Positions 7,370-14,709 of a DNA stretch of 15,859 bases are shown here, piece by piece. This stretch comes from Rostrohypoxylon terebratum. Taxonomy: Eukaryota; Ascomycota; Sordariomycetes; Xylariales; Hypoxylaceae. Location of the stretch: positions 1-15,859 of the forward strand of contig MU386094.1 in assembly GCA_022497145.1 (NCBI GenBank), given 5' to 3'. A program made the translations under genes and the position numbers. The notes under the pieces are model-generated. The model was not told where the DNA came from. It saw only the letters and a list, made by a program, of their open reading frames with translations, and searched no databases. The stretch's first letter is position 1. Each line of letters begins with the position of its first letter.

Positions 7370-7618
7370 TTATCTAGGGTATATCTTCGCGAAGAACCCG
7401 CTGTCCTCCGCGAAACTCGCCCATTTCACACTCTCCTCCCCCAAATACTGTACGTAAGTTGCCTTAGGGGCTATCGTCAGCAACCGTCGGTTTCCCCTCA
7501 GTCCTCTGCAGAAGAAGATATGTTGAGGCGTTTTCCTTTCCCCGCAACTGCAGTGGTTATTGGAGCCGGTATAACGTAGCCCTCTTAAAGGACACGAGGC
7601 ATGGCTTAACCACCACAA
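7370..7618 (-). pseudogene. LINE (Tad1-type) ORF2 C-terminal fragment
   Basis: 82 codons ending in TAA. The piece HCSCGERKTPQHIFFCR matches the conserved C-terminal CCHC-like signature (CSCG-x-KTP-x-H-x3-C) seen after the RNase H domain in Tad1-clade non-LTR retrotransposons of ascomycetes. The following YLGEESVKWASFAEDSGFFA fits the usual end of those proteins. Upstream on the minus strand a further decayed stretch contains EEFWRLSEAITG, broken by a TAG, which may belong to the same ORF. RT and endonuclease are absent. This is a 3' remnant, as 5'-truncated LINEs usually are, and is inactive. Confidence 0.6.
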
Positions 7619-8242
7619 AAGACTCTGTCTCTTAATATCTTAACTTTCTTTAAGCTTCTTACTATTCTTTGATCGGCCAACTAGCCAGTAATAGCTTCGG
7701 ATAGGCGCCAAAACTCCTCTTGCCCCGCGATTTTAACTTCCTAATCTTCCTTAAACCTAATTTCTCGGCGTTCTGTTAGTTTGCCGGCACGAACCGAACT
7801 GTACACCGCCGCCTATGGAATCTCCCGCGATGGGACCGAACGGTATGCCCTATCTTCACCCGCTAGCGCTAGCAATGTACTTACTCATAATAGCCATCCG
7901 TTACAGAAACACAATCACGGTTAGGACTTAAGAAGATCGTCCCCGCCGAAGACGTTACCGATAACACCACTGTCGAGTACGTTCCGGAAGACCCATCATC
8001 TTCATCGCGTCTTATTTTGGCGGACTTGTCTGAGCCGAGGTAAGCTATATCGTTATGTCGCGAATGCACAAAGCCACAGCTAATCTCGGTAGGCCATCTG
8101 TCGGGCAGTCCAAGAGGGCAGCAAATACCGCCAAATACTTCGGTTCACCGTCGGCATCGTCTTCTTAGCCACTCCATTCTTCAGAACGTTCAGAACGGAC
8201 GCAGCTCGTCCCGCGTCCTGGCTCGTAATTGTTAAGGGGATC
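7619..8242. other. Decayed sequence between the LINE remnant and the hydrolase fragment
   Basis: A plus-strand frame at ~7897-8042 (reading TETQSRLGLKKIVPAED and ending LADLSEPR then TAA) looks coding and may be the N-terminal piece of the hydrolase-like pseudogene that follows, but the link is not proven. The rest is probably decayed LINE sequence on the minus strand. Confidence 0.35.
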
Positions 8243-8449
8243 ATGGGAAAGGACGCGTCACGTCAATTGATCAAGGATCTCGAGGGGCGCCATGCTTTTG
8301 TTCGCGAGCGGGTCCAGAAGTTTGCCGAAATCGCCAAGGGGTTGCCCATTTGGTGTTTCTACGAGACAGGGACTACCAGTATAGCGAGAAGGGCTCTTCC
8401 GGCACCGATCACAAGAATATGGCCCAAAGGTCGCATAGTAAGATCATAA
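8243..8449 (+). pseudogene. Fragment of a SERAC1/SesB-like alpha/beta hydrolase
   Basis: 68 codons. The part SRQLIKDLEGRHAFVRERVQ followed by KFAEIAKGLPIWCFYETG resembles the C-terminal portion of the lipase-like domain found at the N-terminus of many fungal NLR-type proteins (a helix, then an I-x-x-FYET strand). The nucleophile and catalytic region would lie upstream and is not recognisable. After FYET the frame no longer follows the family, so a frameshift or truncation is likely. It overlaps the open frame of the next pseudogene by a few bases. Identity is from memory of the motif, with moderate to low certainty. Confidence 0.4.
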
Positions 8450-9294
8450 GCCACCACAATCAGGGACACTTTTTAACGTCTACAGCTTGTTCCCGAGACT
8501 TCGGCCTGTCTCCACACCTTTCAACGTCCTCGAGATTGGCATAGGCGAGAAGAGCAAAGCCCTCCGCGAATTAGCTGAGGAATACGTGCGCTTCGGATCG
8601 GCCTTAGTCATTACCTTCGACCTATCGTATCGGTGCCCCGGAACAATCGATTAGGACGCGGAATCTACGCCGTGTTACAGCGTATACCGTCCAAAGTCAA
8701 CACTTCGCGAACCGCCATACGAAATTTCAGTGGATTCCCAAGACATAATCTTTGCTGAGGATCTGAGAGGCCCTGACTTGTCTGAGTTTGACAGACAGTT
8801 CGAACAGCACAGTTACGATCACTTCGAGATTACTCAGGGGTTCTTAGGGCCTAAAGATATTAATTTACTATATGACGGTGATTTTGGTGACTGTTCGTAG
8901 CAGAGAAGGGGTATTATGTTGCTGAAGAAGTCGGACTTTTTCCCCATTAAACAAATCAAACAGGTAGGCGAAGAAGATTCCGAAGCCAAAATCCCTATAG
9001 CCCTATTTGCCAATGCTCTAAAGTCAACAGCCAAAAAGGTGAGCATTCATGAGTACTACTACGGATCAGACGAGCCGGAGGAAGACAATCTAAGATAGTG
9101 ATTTTTTGTTACCGGTTTAGGAATACGAGTTAGCTGATATGTCAATGAATGCGGGTTTCGCATCGTTCAACATGCTAGTATGGACTCTAGAGTGTAACGG
9201 GGACAGGTGGGCTGTGTATTTAGACTACGAGCTGGCTCCTAGTGGCCCCTCTCCCGATTTTCTACAGAGAAAAGTTTCCTATGATCTAGTATAA
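8442..9294 (+). pseudogene. Unrecognised gene with one probable intron and two TAG stops
   Basis: One frame is open from 8442 to 9038 except for TAG at 8652-8654 and 8898-8900. A GT-AG intron at 9039-9120 (donor GTGAGC, acceptor TTTAG, 82 bp) joins it in phase 0 to 9121-9294, which is open to TAA at 9292-9294; removing it skips TAG-TGA at 9096-9101. The total is ~256 aa. Visible segments are NVLEIGIGEKSKALRELAEE, ALVITFDLSYR, YEISVDSQDIIFAEDLRGP, HFEITQGFLG and ADMSMNAGFASFNMLVWTLE. I do not recognise the family. An alternative without the intron ends KKVSIHEYYYGSDEPEED. The start is not defined and it may once have been joined to the hydrolase fragment upstream. It converges on the DUF3435 gene with a 9-bp overlap of stop regions. 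Confidence 0.5.
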
Positions 9295-10667
9295 TGGAAT
9301 TGGTTCCAGCGCGACACCCTCGGTAGTAGTTTTTTGCCTCTTGCTCTTACGGTTACCGTTGTCGATGGCACCATCAACTCCCTGAGCGAACTCGGCGGCG
9401 ACGGTAGACCGAGAGCGCTTTTGTCGTTGTCGTCGTGGCTCGCGTAGGGAAGCTCGCGTAGGGAATGTAGTGGGCCAAACAGACCGCCGCCTTGATGAGC
9501 GTCAACCAAGTGAGCCTACCATTCAGTTACATTATCAATGCGGGTAGGCTCGACTTTTTCGCGCACGCATTCGGGGCAGGAAAACGCCGCCTCAAACAAG
9601 TTCTGCTTCGCTAGGTGTATGACTCTGAAGTGTCTAACGAAGCCACCGGCATTTCTAAAAATGTCATCACATATATGACAGCGCCCATTCTCCGGGCCGA
9701 AGCTTACATCGACTAAGAGAACATCTGGCCTGACCTCCAGGCCAGTAGGCATGCCAGGGGCATGCGCATGGCCGTAGACTGTTTCGGCGTGATTACTCCA
9801 GTGCACCGGCCCCACAATCATGTACTCCGGGCTGCCTAAGCGGCGACATTCCGGGCACGGAAAAGGCCGATCGAAGTCGCCCTTGTCGAAGTGCACCCTT
9901 TTGTTATGCCTAATGAGATTCCCGCAGTTAAGGAATCTACGACAGCCAAATAAGCACCGGTGGGGGGCTTCACTACTTGATAGAGTTTCCTGTAGAGCGT
10001 TATCAGTTTGGGTGTAACCTTCGTCCTTTTTGATCGTATCAAGCAGTGCAGCAACCTCAGCAGGCCGTCGTCGAAGGTATGCTGAGTACACATCGACAAG
10101 CCTGATGGCTCCCTGCTCATACTCGCTCTCGTCTAGTTGCATGAACTGACCGATCGCTTCGGCGGCCGATGCACCGTTCGGGTCGAAGGGCTTGAACGGA
10201 TTAACATCGTGATCAGGTGCCTTAGAAACCGCCTTCCCAGATGCCCGAAGCTTGTCCGAGTCACGAAACCACTCTGTTCTCCTCTTCTCAAGTAGCTCTT
10301 TAGACAGGGTGTGTCTAATATAGCGGATCTTGGCTGCTATCTTTTTCGCATCCGGATGATCTGCCGACTTTTCCGTCGCGACCTGCTGGTACTGGGCACG
10401 AAGGTCACGGATGTCCTGCCGCTCCTTGAATGCTCTTAGGTCCGCTTCGGTAGGGTAAAGTGGAGCATCAGGGTCTCGCTGTAGGAAGGACCGCCGTAAG
10501 GAATTAAAAAGGGCGCCATTGCTCTCCGGTAAACTTTGACCAAACGCAATCTGGACCAAGTCGTGGGCGACATGGCGTGCCTGGTAGCTTTCGAGGAACA
10601 CGTCGCGGGTGTTCCCTAGTACGTAATTCCGCACTGGCTCCCTAAGACTACCTAAAGATGCTGGATA
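9286..10667 (-). pseudogene. DUF3435/FluG-type tyrosine-recombinase-family protein, C-terminal part, inactivated
   Basis: Opens after TAA 10668-10670 with LREPVRNYVLGNTRDVFLES, the end of the recombinase domain in DUF3435 proteins (normally GH...Y; here GN, with Tyr in ESYQAR). Next come a long charged helical stretch and C2H2-like fingers: CLFGC...H...H, CPEC...H...H, CHIC...H...H, CPEC. The uninterrupted frame is 10634-9516. TAG at 9516-9518 breaks the last finger, and AHLVDAHQGGG continues beyond it. A 14-bp tandem duplication (9438-9465) then shifts the frame. Skipping one copy leads to a basic tail (RRQRQKR, NRKSKRQK; nuclear-localisation-like) ending at 9286-9288. Upstream, TAA/TGA/TGA at 10668-10682 follow a readable SVLEADSLVSLRNPA, and most of the N-terminal half is missing. 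DUF3435 includes the captain recombinases of Starship elements and also many stand-alone FluG-like genes, so a Starship origin is possible but not shown. Confidence 0.7.
9438..9465. repeat. Exact 14-bp tandem duplication
   Basis: GCTCGCGTAGGGAA occurs twice head to tail (9438-9451, 9452-9465). Because 14 is not a multiple of three it shifts the reading frame of the DUF3435 gene. Deleting one copy in thought restores a continuous frame to the basic C-terminal tail. Confidence 0.85.
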
Positions 10668-10763
10668 TTAGCTTCAGCTTCATGCGGGGTTGCGGAGACT
10701 CACTAGAGAGTCGGCTTCCAGCACCGACACGAAGGGAGTAAGGTCGTTGCTTGTCATCCCGCA

Positions 10764-10953
10764 GACCGCAAACCGACACCGCCTTCCTAATCCATCGCCA
10801 CCTCAACCCGTCACCGCCTACTTAATTCGTTACCGCTTTCCTAATATGTTATCCGATAGTTAGATTTTAATATAGGGTCCTAACCGTGTGGGCTACTAAG
10901 TGGAGCAGCCTCTGCTACCTTTCTACTTTAACGAGCAGTGGTCTTACTAGCTT
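10764..10953. repeat. Right arm of the long inverted repeat
   Basis: Reverse complement of 6700-6920 with scattered, mostly transition differences and without the ~20-bp insertion. Its inner end lies ~95 bp upstream of the surviving DUF3435 coding sequence. Its outer end is near 10953, after which similarity stops. No clear target-site duplication is visible flanking 6700 and 10953. Confidence 0.75.
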
Positions 10954-11146
10954 GTCTGCCGTAAAGTCGGGCACTTGTTTTGATTCTAACGGCGTCACAT
11001 ATCGCCCGCATTTCGAGGAGTTATGGATCAAAGATAGGTTTGTAAGCAAACTAGCAGCATACCTTCAACAATCAGTACAGAAGTGAGTCCCTAGTATGCC
11101 GTATTCCTTCGGACTTTGCTTATTAACGTAAGACCGGACTTATCTA

Positions 11147-11486
11147 GGTAACGTTATTAATAATGAATTCGTACTGACCCCGACAATCCGACGTTTGTAT
11201 AATCCTGTGACCGGTAAGCCCTTACACGAGGTCCTTGTTACGCGAAAGGAAGACTTGGACGCTGCTGTGAGATGCACTCGCACAGCGTTCGAAGCTTGGG
11301 AGGATACGACCATCGAGGAGCGATCTCGACACATCCAAGCCTTTGCCGATGTTATAGAAGCAAATTATGTCGAGCTAGAAACGTTGCAAATAATAGAGTA
11401 GGGTAAGTCTGTCACATTAGTACACACGGAGGTTGCCATGGTGTTGCAGTGGCTGCGAGCGTTTGTCACTATGCAGTTGAGGGAAA
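11147..11486 (+). pseudogene. Aldehyde dehydrogenase N-terminal fragment
   Basis: One frame reads NVINNEF...YNPVTGKPLHEV, EDLDAAVRCTRTAFEAWEDT and IEANYVELETLQIIE, then TAG (11399-11401), then GKSVTLVHTEVAMVLQWLRA. This is the N-terminal NAD-binding-domain start of the ALDH superfamily, where the Asn-Pro-(A/V)-Thr-Gly-Lys-Pro motif, the alternating Ala-rich helix and E-Q-GK are standard. The stop falls exactly at the Gln of EQGK, so CAG to TAG is the likely change. The fragment covers about the first 110 of ~470 residues. The cofactor-binding and catalytic Cys/Glu regions are absent, and the sequence leaves the family pattern after LRE. An unrelated pseudogene begins ~45 bp later. Confidence 0.75.
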
Positions 11487-11532
11487 CCTGTAGTGTATTT
11501 GTGAAAACCTATCGCGCGCGTCCCGGATCGAG

Positions 11533-12411
11533 ATGTACCGGCGGAACAATATCGAAGTGTCGAATATAGAAATCCATCGCATCTTTCGCCTGTCACCCGT
11601 CGTTAGCGGCCTCATACTCTACTACCTCCACTACCAATATCGTGAGGCTGGCTTAGCTGTTGCCAACGCCTAGGGGTTTATTCAGTACTGAAAGTACTTA
11701 TATAGCGTACTGTATCGAAAAAAACTATTAAAAAGCACATAACTTAACATAGAAGTCCTCCGCACATACGTGAAAGGAGAAAGCTTTTACGAAGATATAG
11801 CCCCGGATTCCAAAGAAGGCCCCCGCGTCCTATCCATATTCAAGGCGTAGTATATCGACAGCAGCAATAACGTCAAACTTACTCCCAAATATGTAGGCTG
11901 GATTATCGAGCTTATCATGTTCGAGAAAGAGGGTTTTAAGCAGGATAATACTTTAATAATGGCTTGGATTGGGGACCCTAAGAAGCTCGAGGAGAAGAAG
12001 GCGCTACGTTAGCAACAGAACAGCCGACGGTTGTACAAGGCGACCAAGGGCTATATATCGCTCGAAGAGTTAACTAAGTTCCTTGTATTTGCCTTTAATA
12101 ACAAAGATCTCGAAGTTTCATTCCCGTACTTATTTATATACCGATTGTGCTGGTGGGTCCTGTGTACCGTTAAGAGGTTGTGCGATGCTCTCCTTCAACA
12201 GCTTCACACCCCTGCACGCTTAGAGCGCGAGAGCCAGCTCCCGTCCATCATTGGCTAGATCTTTAAAGCGGCCAACGGGACAGAGCGCGACGCTTTGGAT
12301 CGCTAGCTGCTATAGAAAGTAGCTGAGGCGCTGAATGAGTTTATACGAAGCGAGGCGGCGAATCTTATGACTACGTAGGTCTTGGGAAAGCGGCTAAGAA
12401 AGCCTGTGTAA
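11533..12411 (+). pseudogene. Pseudogene of a large fungal protein, DUF6604-type C-terminal half
   Basis: A single frame of 292 codons with nine internal stops (seven TAG, one TGA, one TAA) and no frameshift. Readable segments: SPVVSGLILYYLHYQYREAG, LAVANA then TAG, LCWWVLCTVKRLCDALLQQL, LERESQLPSIIG then TAG then IFKAANGTE, and KVAEALNEFIRSEAANLM. The patterns LAxANAWG, CW.LL..V...C and E.QLP.(V/I)(V/I)G-(Y/W)-IF are, from memory, those of the C-terminal half of large ascomycete proteins whose N-terminus is DUF6604; function unknown. Trp is expected at the NA-TAG-GF and IIG-TAG-IF positions, so TGG to TAG changes explain both. Frame preservation with only point-mutation stops is the mark of RIP rather than slow neutral decay. 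The N-terminal half is missing and replaced by the ALDH fragment. Confidence 0.6.
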
Positions 12412-12504
12412 TTTAGATTCTAACTTGTTGATAAGGTATTTCTTGATATCTAATGGATGGTAAAGGTACTTTAGCCCCTATCAAGTTCTTGTACGGAATA
12501 TGCA

Positions 12505-12563
12505 TGTTACGAACCCGCCTATTACTTCTGTCAGTCTGACTTCATATGTCGGATACGTACTTA
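12505..12563 (-). mobile_element. Terminal fragment of an LTR related to LTR D
   Basis: TGTTACGAACCCGCCTATTA and the following ~40 bp match the U5 end of LTR D (6011-6070), including ACTTCTGTC and GGATACGTAC. Similarity fades after ~12563 and no other terminus is found, so this is a truncated remnant lying ~45 bp upstream of the MADS-like pseudogene. Confidence 0.6.
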
Positions 12564-12608
12564 GGCTTATTTCCGGTATAATTATTAAGCGATAGCATTA
12601 CCGTGATT

Positions 12609-13037
12609 ATGGCTGTCCAAAAGCCATCCGATAAAAGGCATAAGAGGATGCTCAGGAGAAACCTCGAAGGCTTATTGAGTAAGATTTATAAGTATGGGAA
12701 TCTGCGAGGCGTCAAGCTGGGATTGTACGTGAATTATATTGAAAAAGATGAGTTCGTCTCGTAAGAGACAGGAGGATTCTGTCGCGAGGAGGTTGAAGAA
12801 AAGGTCCGAAAGCGGCTACCTAATAATGTTTGATAGACCGCTAATGGTCCTTTACAGAAGAGCCCTTCCAACGCGAGGAACTATACGCCTGAAGATAAGA
12901 GACTTTTGCAGCTGATGGAAGGAATGAACTCGGTCGGAAAGGCAGAGAAGGAGACACGCCGGGACGGCGGAAGCGGGAAACAGATAGAAGCATTCCCAGA
13001 GTTTCCCGATTTCCAATTAACTCTATTTATCAGCTAA
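12609..13037 (+). pseudogene. Small MADS/SRF-like protein pseudogene
   Basis: From ATG 12609 one frame reaches TAA 13035-13037 (142 codons), interrupted by TAA after DEFVS (12756-12758) and by TGA-TAG after NNV (12831-12836). The N-terminal DKRHKRMLRRNLEGLLSKIY followed by KYGNLRGVKLGLYV resembles the MADS-type DNA-binding pattern (basic helix, KK..EL..L.GV.V.L), as in a fungal family of short SRF-TF-like proteins. The C-terminal part is charged, then ends FPEFPDFQLTLFIS. The family assignment is tentative. Frame conservation across all three stops argues that the whole stretch was one coding sequence, not chance ORFs. Confidence 0.5.
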
Positions 13038-13432
13038 TCCGTCTTGCTCTGCCTTCGCGCCGCGCTCGCGTTCCTTTTCTTCTCATGCTCTTCTTTGGTC
13101 TTCCGATCATGCCTGGCATATCACGCGTTAAATAAGGCAGCAGTGGAATTGCGTTAAGCAGAAAGTATACTATGTAAGACAGCTCAGGGTATCGCTCCGC
13201 GGGGCGCCGGCAAGACCGTCTCCTTTCGGGCATTAGTTATAGACGAATTAGTACGTGGATCAATCCTTTCGAGTAATATAAGGTAGCACAATAGACGCGA
13301 AAAGAGAAGGGGGAAAATAATAATAAGCAACAATAACTATAAGGGTAGGGAAGTGAATCAGAAATCGAAAGAATATTCCGAGGCTACAAATTAATATCTT
13401 GCCCTTCTTGGGCTTAAATTGGTAGTCGCCTC
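13038..13432. other. No gene seen
   Basis: A pyrimidine-rich patch (13040-13110) is followed by AT-rich sequence. The minus-strand frames here are hydrophobic or basic shadows without family resemblance. The part next to 13433 is not a polypurine tract, so the following LTR is a 5' or solo LTR. Confidence 0.35.
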
Positions 13433-13799
13433 TGTCACAAACCAAACCAAACAACCTCAACCCACTCAACAAGAAAGGTAACCAATCACGGGTAAAAGTC
13501 GGAAAATTGGATGTGTTCACCCAAAACACATCAAGACCTCGAACACATCTAAACACAAAGCAGACAGGAAGGGAGTCTATATAAACATGGAAGGACCACA
13601 TGTATCTAGTCATTCGTTAAGCTCACCAGCTATCAATCTAAGTCTATTATTTCAACCGCAACGGACTAATAGAGAGAGGACTCCAAGCCTCTCTTACGAA
13701 CTAATTAACTCTTAATCCCATCTCTATAAGCACTATTAACACACAAGGAAACCCACGAACAACCCTATATATCCAACCTTAGGATATAGGTTCGTAACA
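13433..13799 (+). mobile_element. Gypsy LTR (LTR E) inserted in a host gene
   Basis: 367 bp, TGTCACAAACC to GGTTCGTAACA. TATATAAA at 13578-13585, the CAATCTAAGTCTATTA block and the hairpin AGAGAGG-ACTCCAAG-CCTCTCT (13673-13694) place it with LTR C. U3 has degenerate ACACATC repeats and an inverted GGATGTG (13507-13556), the same iteron as LTR C. Flanks GCCTC (left) and TATAC (right) do not form a target duplication. Its right edge cuts into a minus-strand membrane-protein frame. Confidence 0.85.
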
Positions 13800-14167
13800 T
13801 ATACGTACAGGAGGGGGTGGCTTATAAGCCATATATAATTTTCTCGATGCCTCCACCAGAGGAAGCAGGTTCCCGTCAGACCTACCAGGCAAAACGTACC
13901 GGCCAGGGGCAGAAGCCGGAGATTTCGAACGGCTTCCTGGACGATTTGCCCCCCCGGGTTTGTACCGAGAGCAGTCGAATTCTGAAGGGAGGTAAAAGTA
14001 TCCGGTAACGTAACGAACCCGGCGCAGGTTAACCAGGCAAATAAGGCTGCTAAGATATTGTGGCCTGCCTCGATTTGGTTTGCCTCCACGGACATCGAAG
14101 TAAACCGTGTCTGCGAGGCTGCAGGACCGCTACAGGAGGCGGGCCGTGGTAATTTGGGAGAACTCCG
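13800..14167 (-). pseudogene. Host membrane-protein gene fragment trapped between two LTRs
   Basis: The minus frame is open across the whole 368 bp, from the edge of LTR F to the edge of LTR E. It contains AGHNILAALFAWLTCAGFVT, PDTFTSLQNSTALGTN, LLPLAGTFCLVGLTGTCFLW and RENYIWLISH. Two hydrophobic segments separated by a polar loop, with the motif PxTFTSLQ and an NY(I/V)WL after WLWW, match a family of small fungal multi-span membrane proteins that I recall only as hypothetical proteins. There are no stops or frameshifts, so disruption looks recent compared with the decayed pseudogenes to the left. The plus-strand ORF in the same place (MPPPEEAGSR...) is taken as its shadow. Confidence 0.65.
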
Positions 14168-14614
14168 TGTTACGAACCTATACCTAAGTACTTAGGTACA
14201 CGGGGTGATTCGTGGGTTTCCTTGTTTGTTAGCAGTACTCGTAGAGATCAGATCAAAGGTAGTCTGTTCGTAAGAAAGGCTTGGAGTCCTCTCCCTATTA
14301 GTTCGATGCGGTTGAAGTAATAGACTTAGATTGATAGCTGGTGAGCTAAAGGAATGACTAGATACATGAGAAATGCTATGATTATATAGGCATCCTTCCC
14401 TTCTTCTTCTATATGTGAGGCCATCGTGATCTGGTTGATCTGGTTGATCAGAGCCGGATCACCCAGATCGTATTGATCAGTATTTACAACTGATCAGGCT
14501 GATCATGGTTGAGTCAGCCAGATCATACTGATTAATGCCGTAGTTTACCCGTGATTGGTCGAGCTTCCTCCGCTTCTCGGATTGTTGGCGTGGTTAAGTT
14601 GTTGGTTTGTGACA
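14168..14614 (-). mobile_element. 3' LTR of the right gypsy element (LTR F)
   Basis: 447 bp. On the minus strand it starts TGTCACAAACC directly after a polypurine tract and ends AGGTTCGTAACA. U5 carries the CCTAAGTACTTAGG palindrome and the ACAAGGAAACCCACGAA block as in LTRs B and C. The hairpin is present but mismatched (14273-14294). A 5-bp flank CTCCG (14163-14167) should reappear at the far end of the element if its target duplication is intact. Confidence 0.85.
14428..14530 (-). promoter_or_regulatory. U3 iterons of LTR F
   Basis: TGATCTGG/CTGGTTGATC is repeated in tandem near 14428-14450, followed by TGATCAG, ACTGATCAGGCTGATCA and CCAGATCATACTGAT. TGATCA-centred palindromes and CCAGATC/GATCTGG inverted pairs dominate ~100 bp of U3. 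They are similar in character, but not in sequence order, to the GGATCTGAGATC iterons of LTR A. Confidence 0.45.
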
Positions 14615-14630
14615 TTATACCCCTCCTTCC
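14615..14630 (-). other. Polypurine tract of the right gypsy element
   Basis: On the minus strand, GGAAGGAGGGGTATAA immediately precedes the TGTCAC start of LTR F. This is the plus-strand primer site of the element and confirms its orientation. Confidence 0.75.
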
Positions 14631-14709
14631 AGGATCTTTGTCCCGAAAGATAAAAGGGTGCGTGTCTTCTTGATTGTTCGCTTTATTCGCGTCGTGGCTA
14701 ATTATCATA

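Noticed and set aside
8442..12411. Stop-codon reassignment (TAG read as an amino acid)
   Set aside because: TGA and TAA stops and a frameshift also occur in the same pseudogenes, and intact ORFs in the window terminate normally; RIP explains the TAG excess.
13260..13613. 117-codon hydrophobic minus ORF spanning the start of LTR E
   Set aside because: It straddles an LTR boundary and has no recognisable motif, so it is a chance frame in AT-rich DNA.
13817..14008. Plus-strand ORF after LTR E with MPPPEEAGSR, looking like a gag start
   Set aside because: The minus-strand frame over the same bases is open for the whole interval and carries membrane-protein motifs, so the plus ORF is more likely its shadow.
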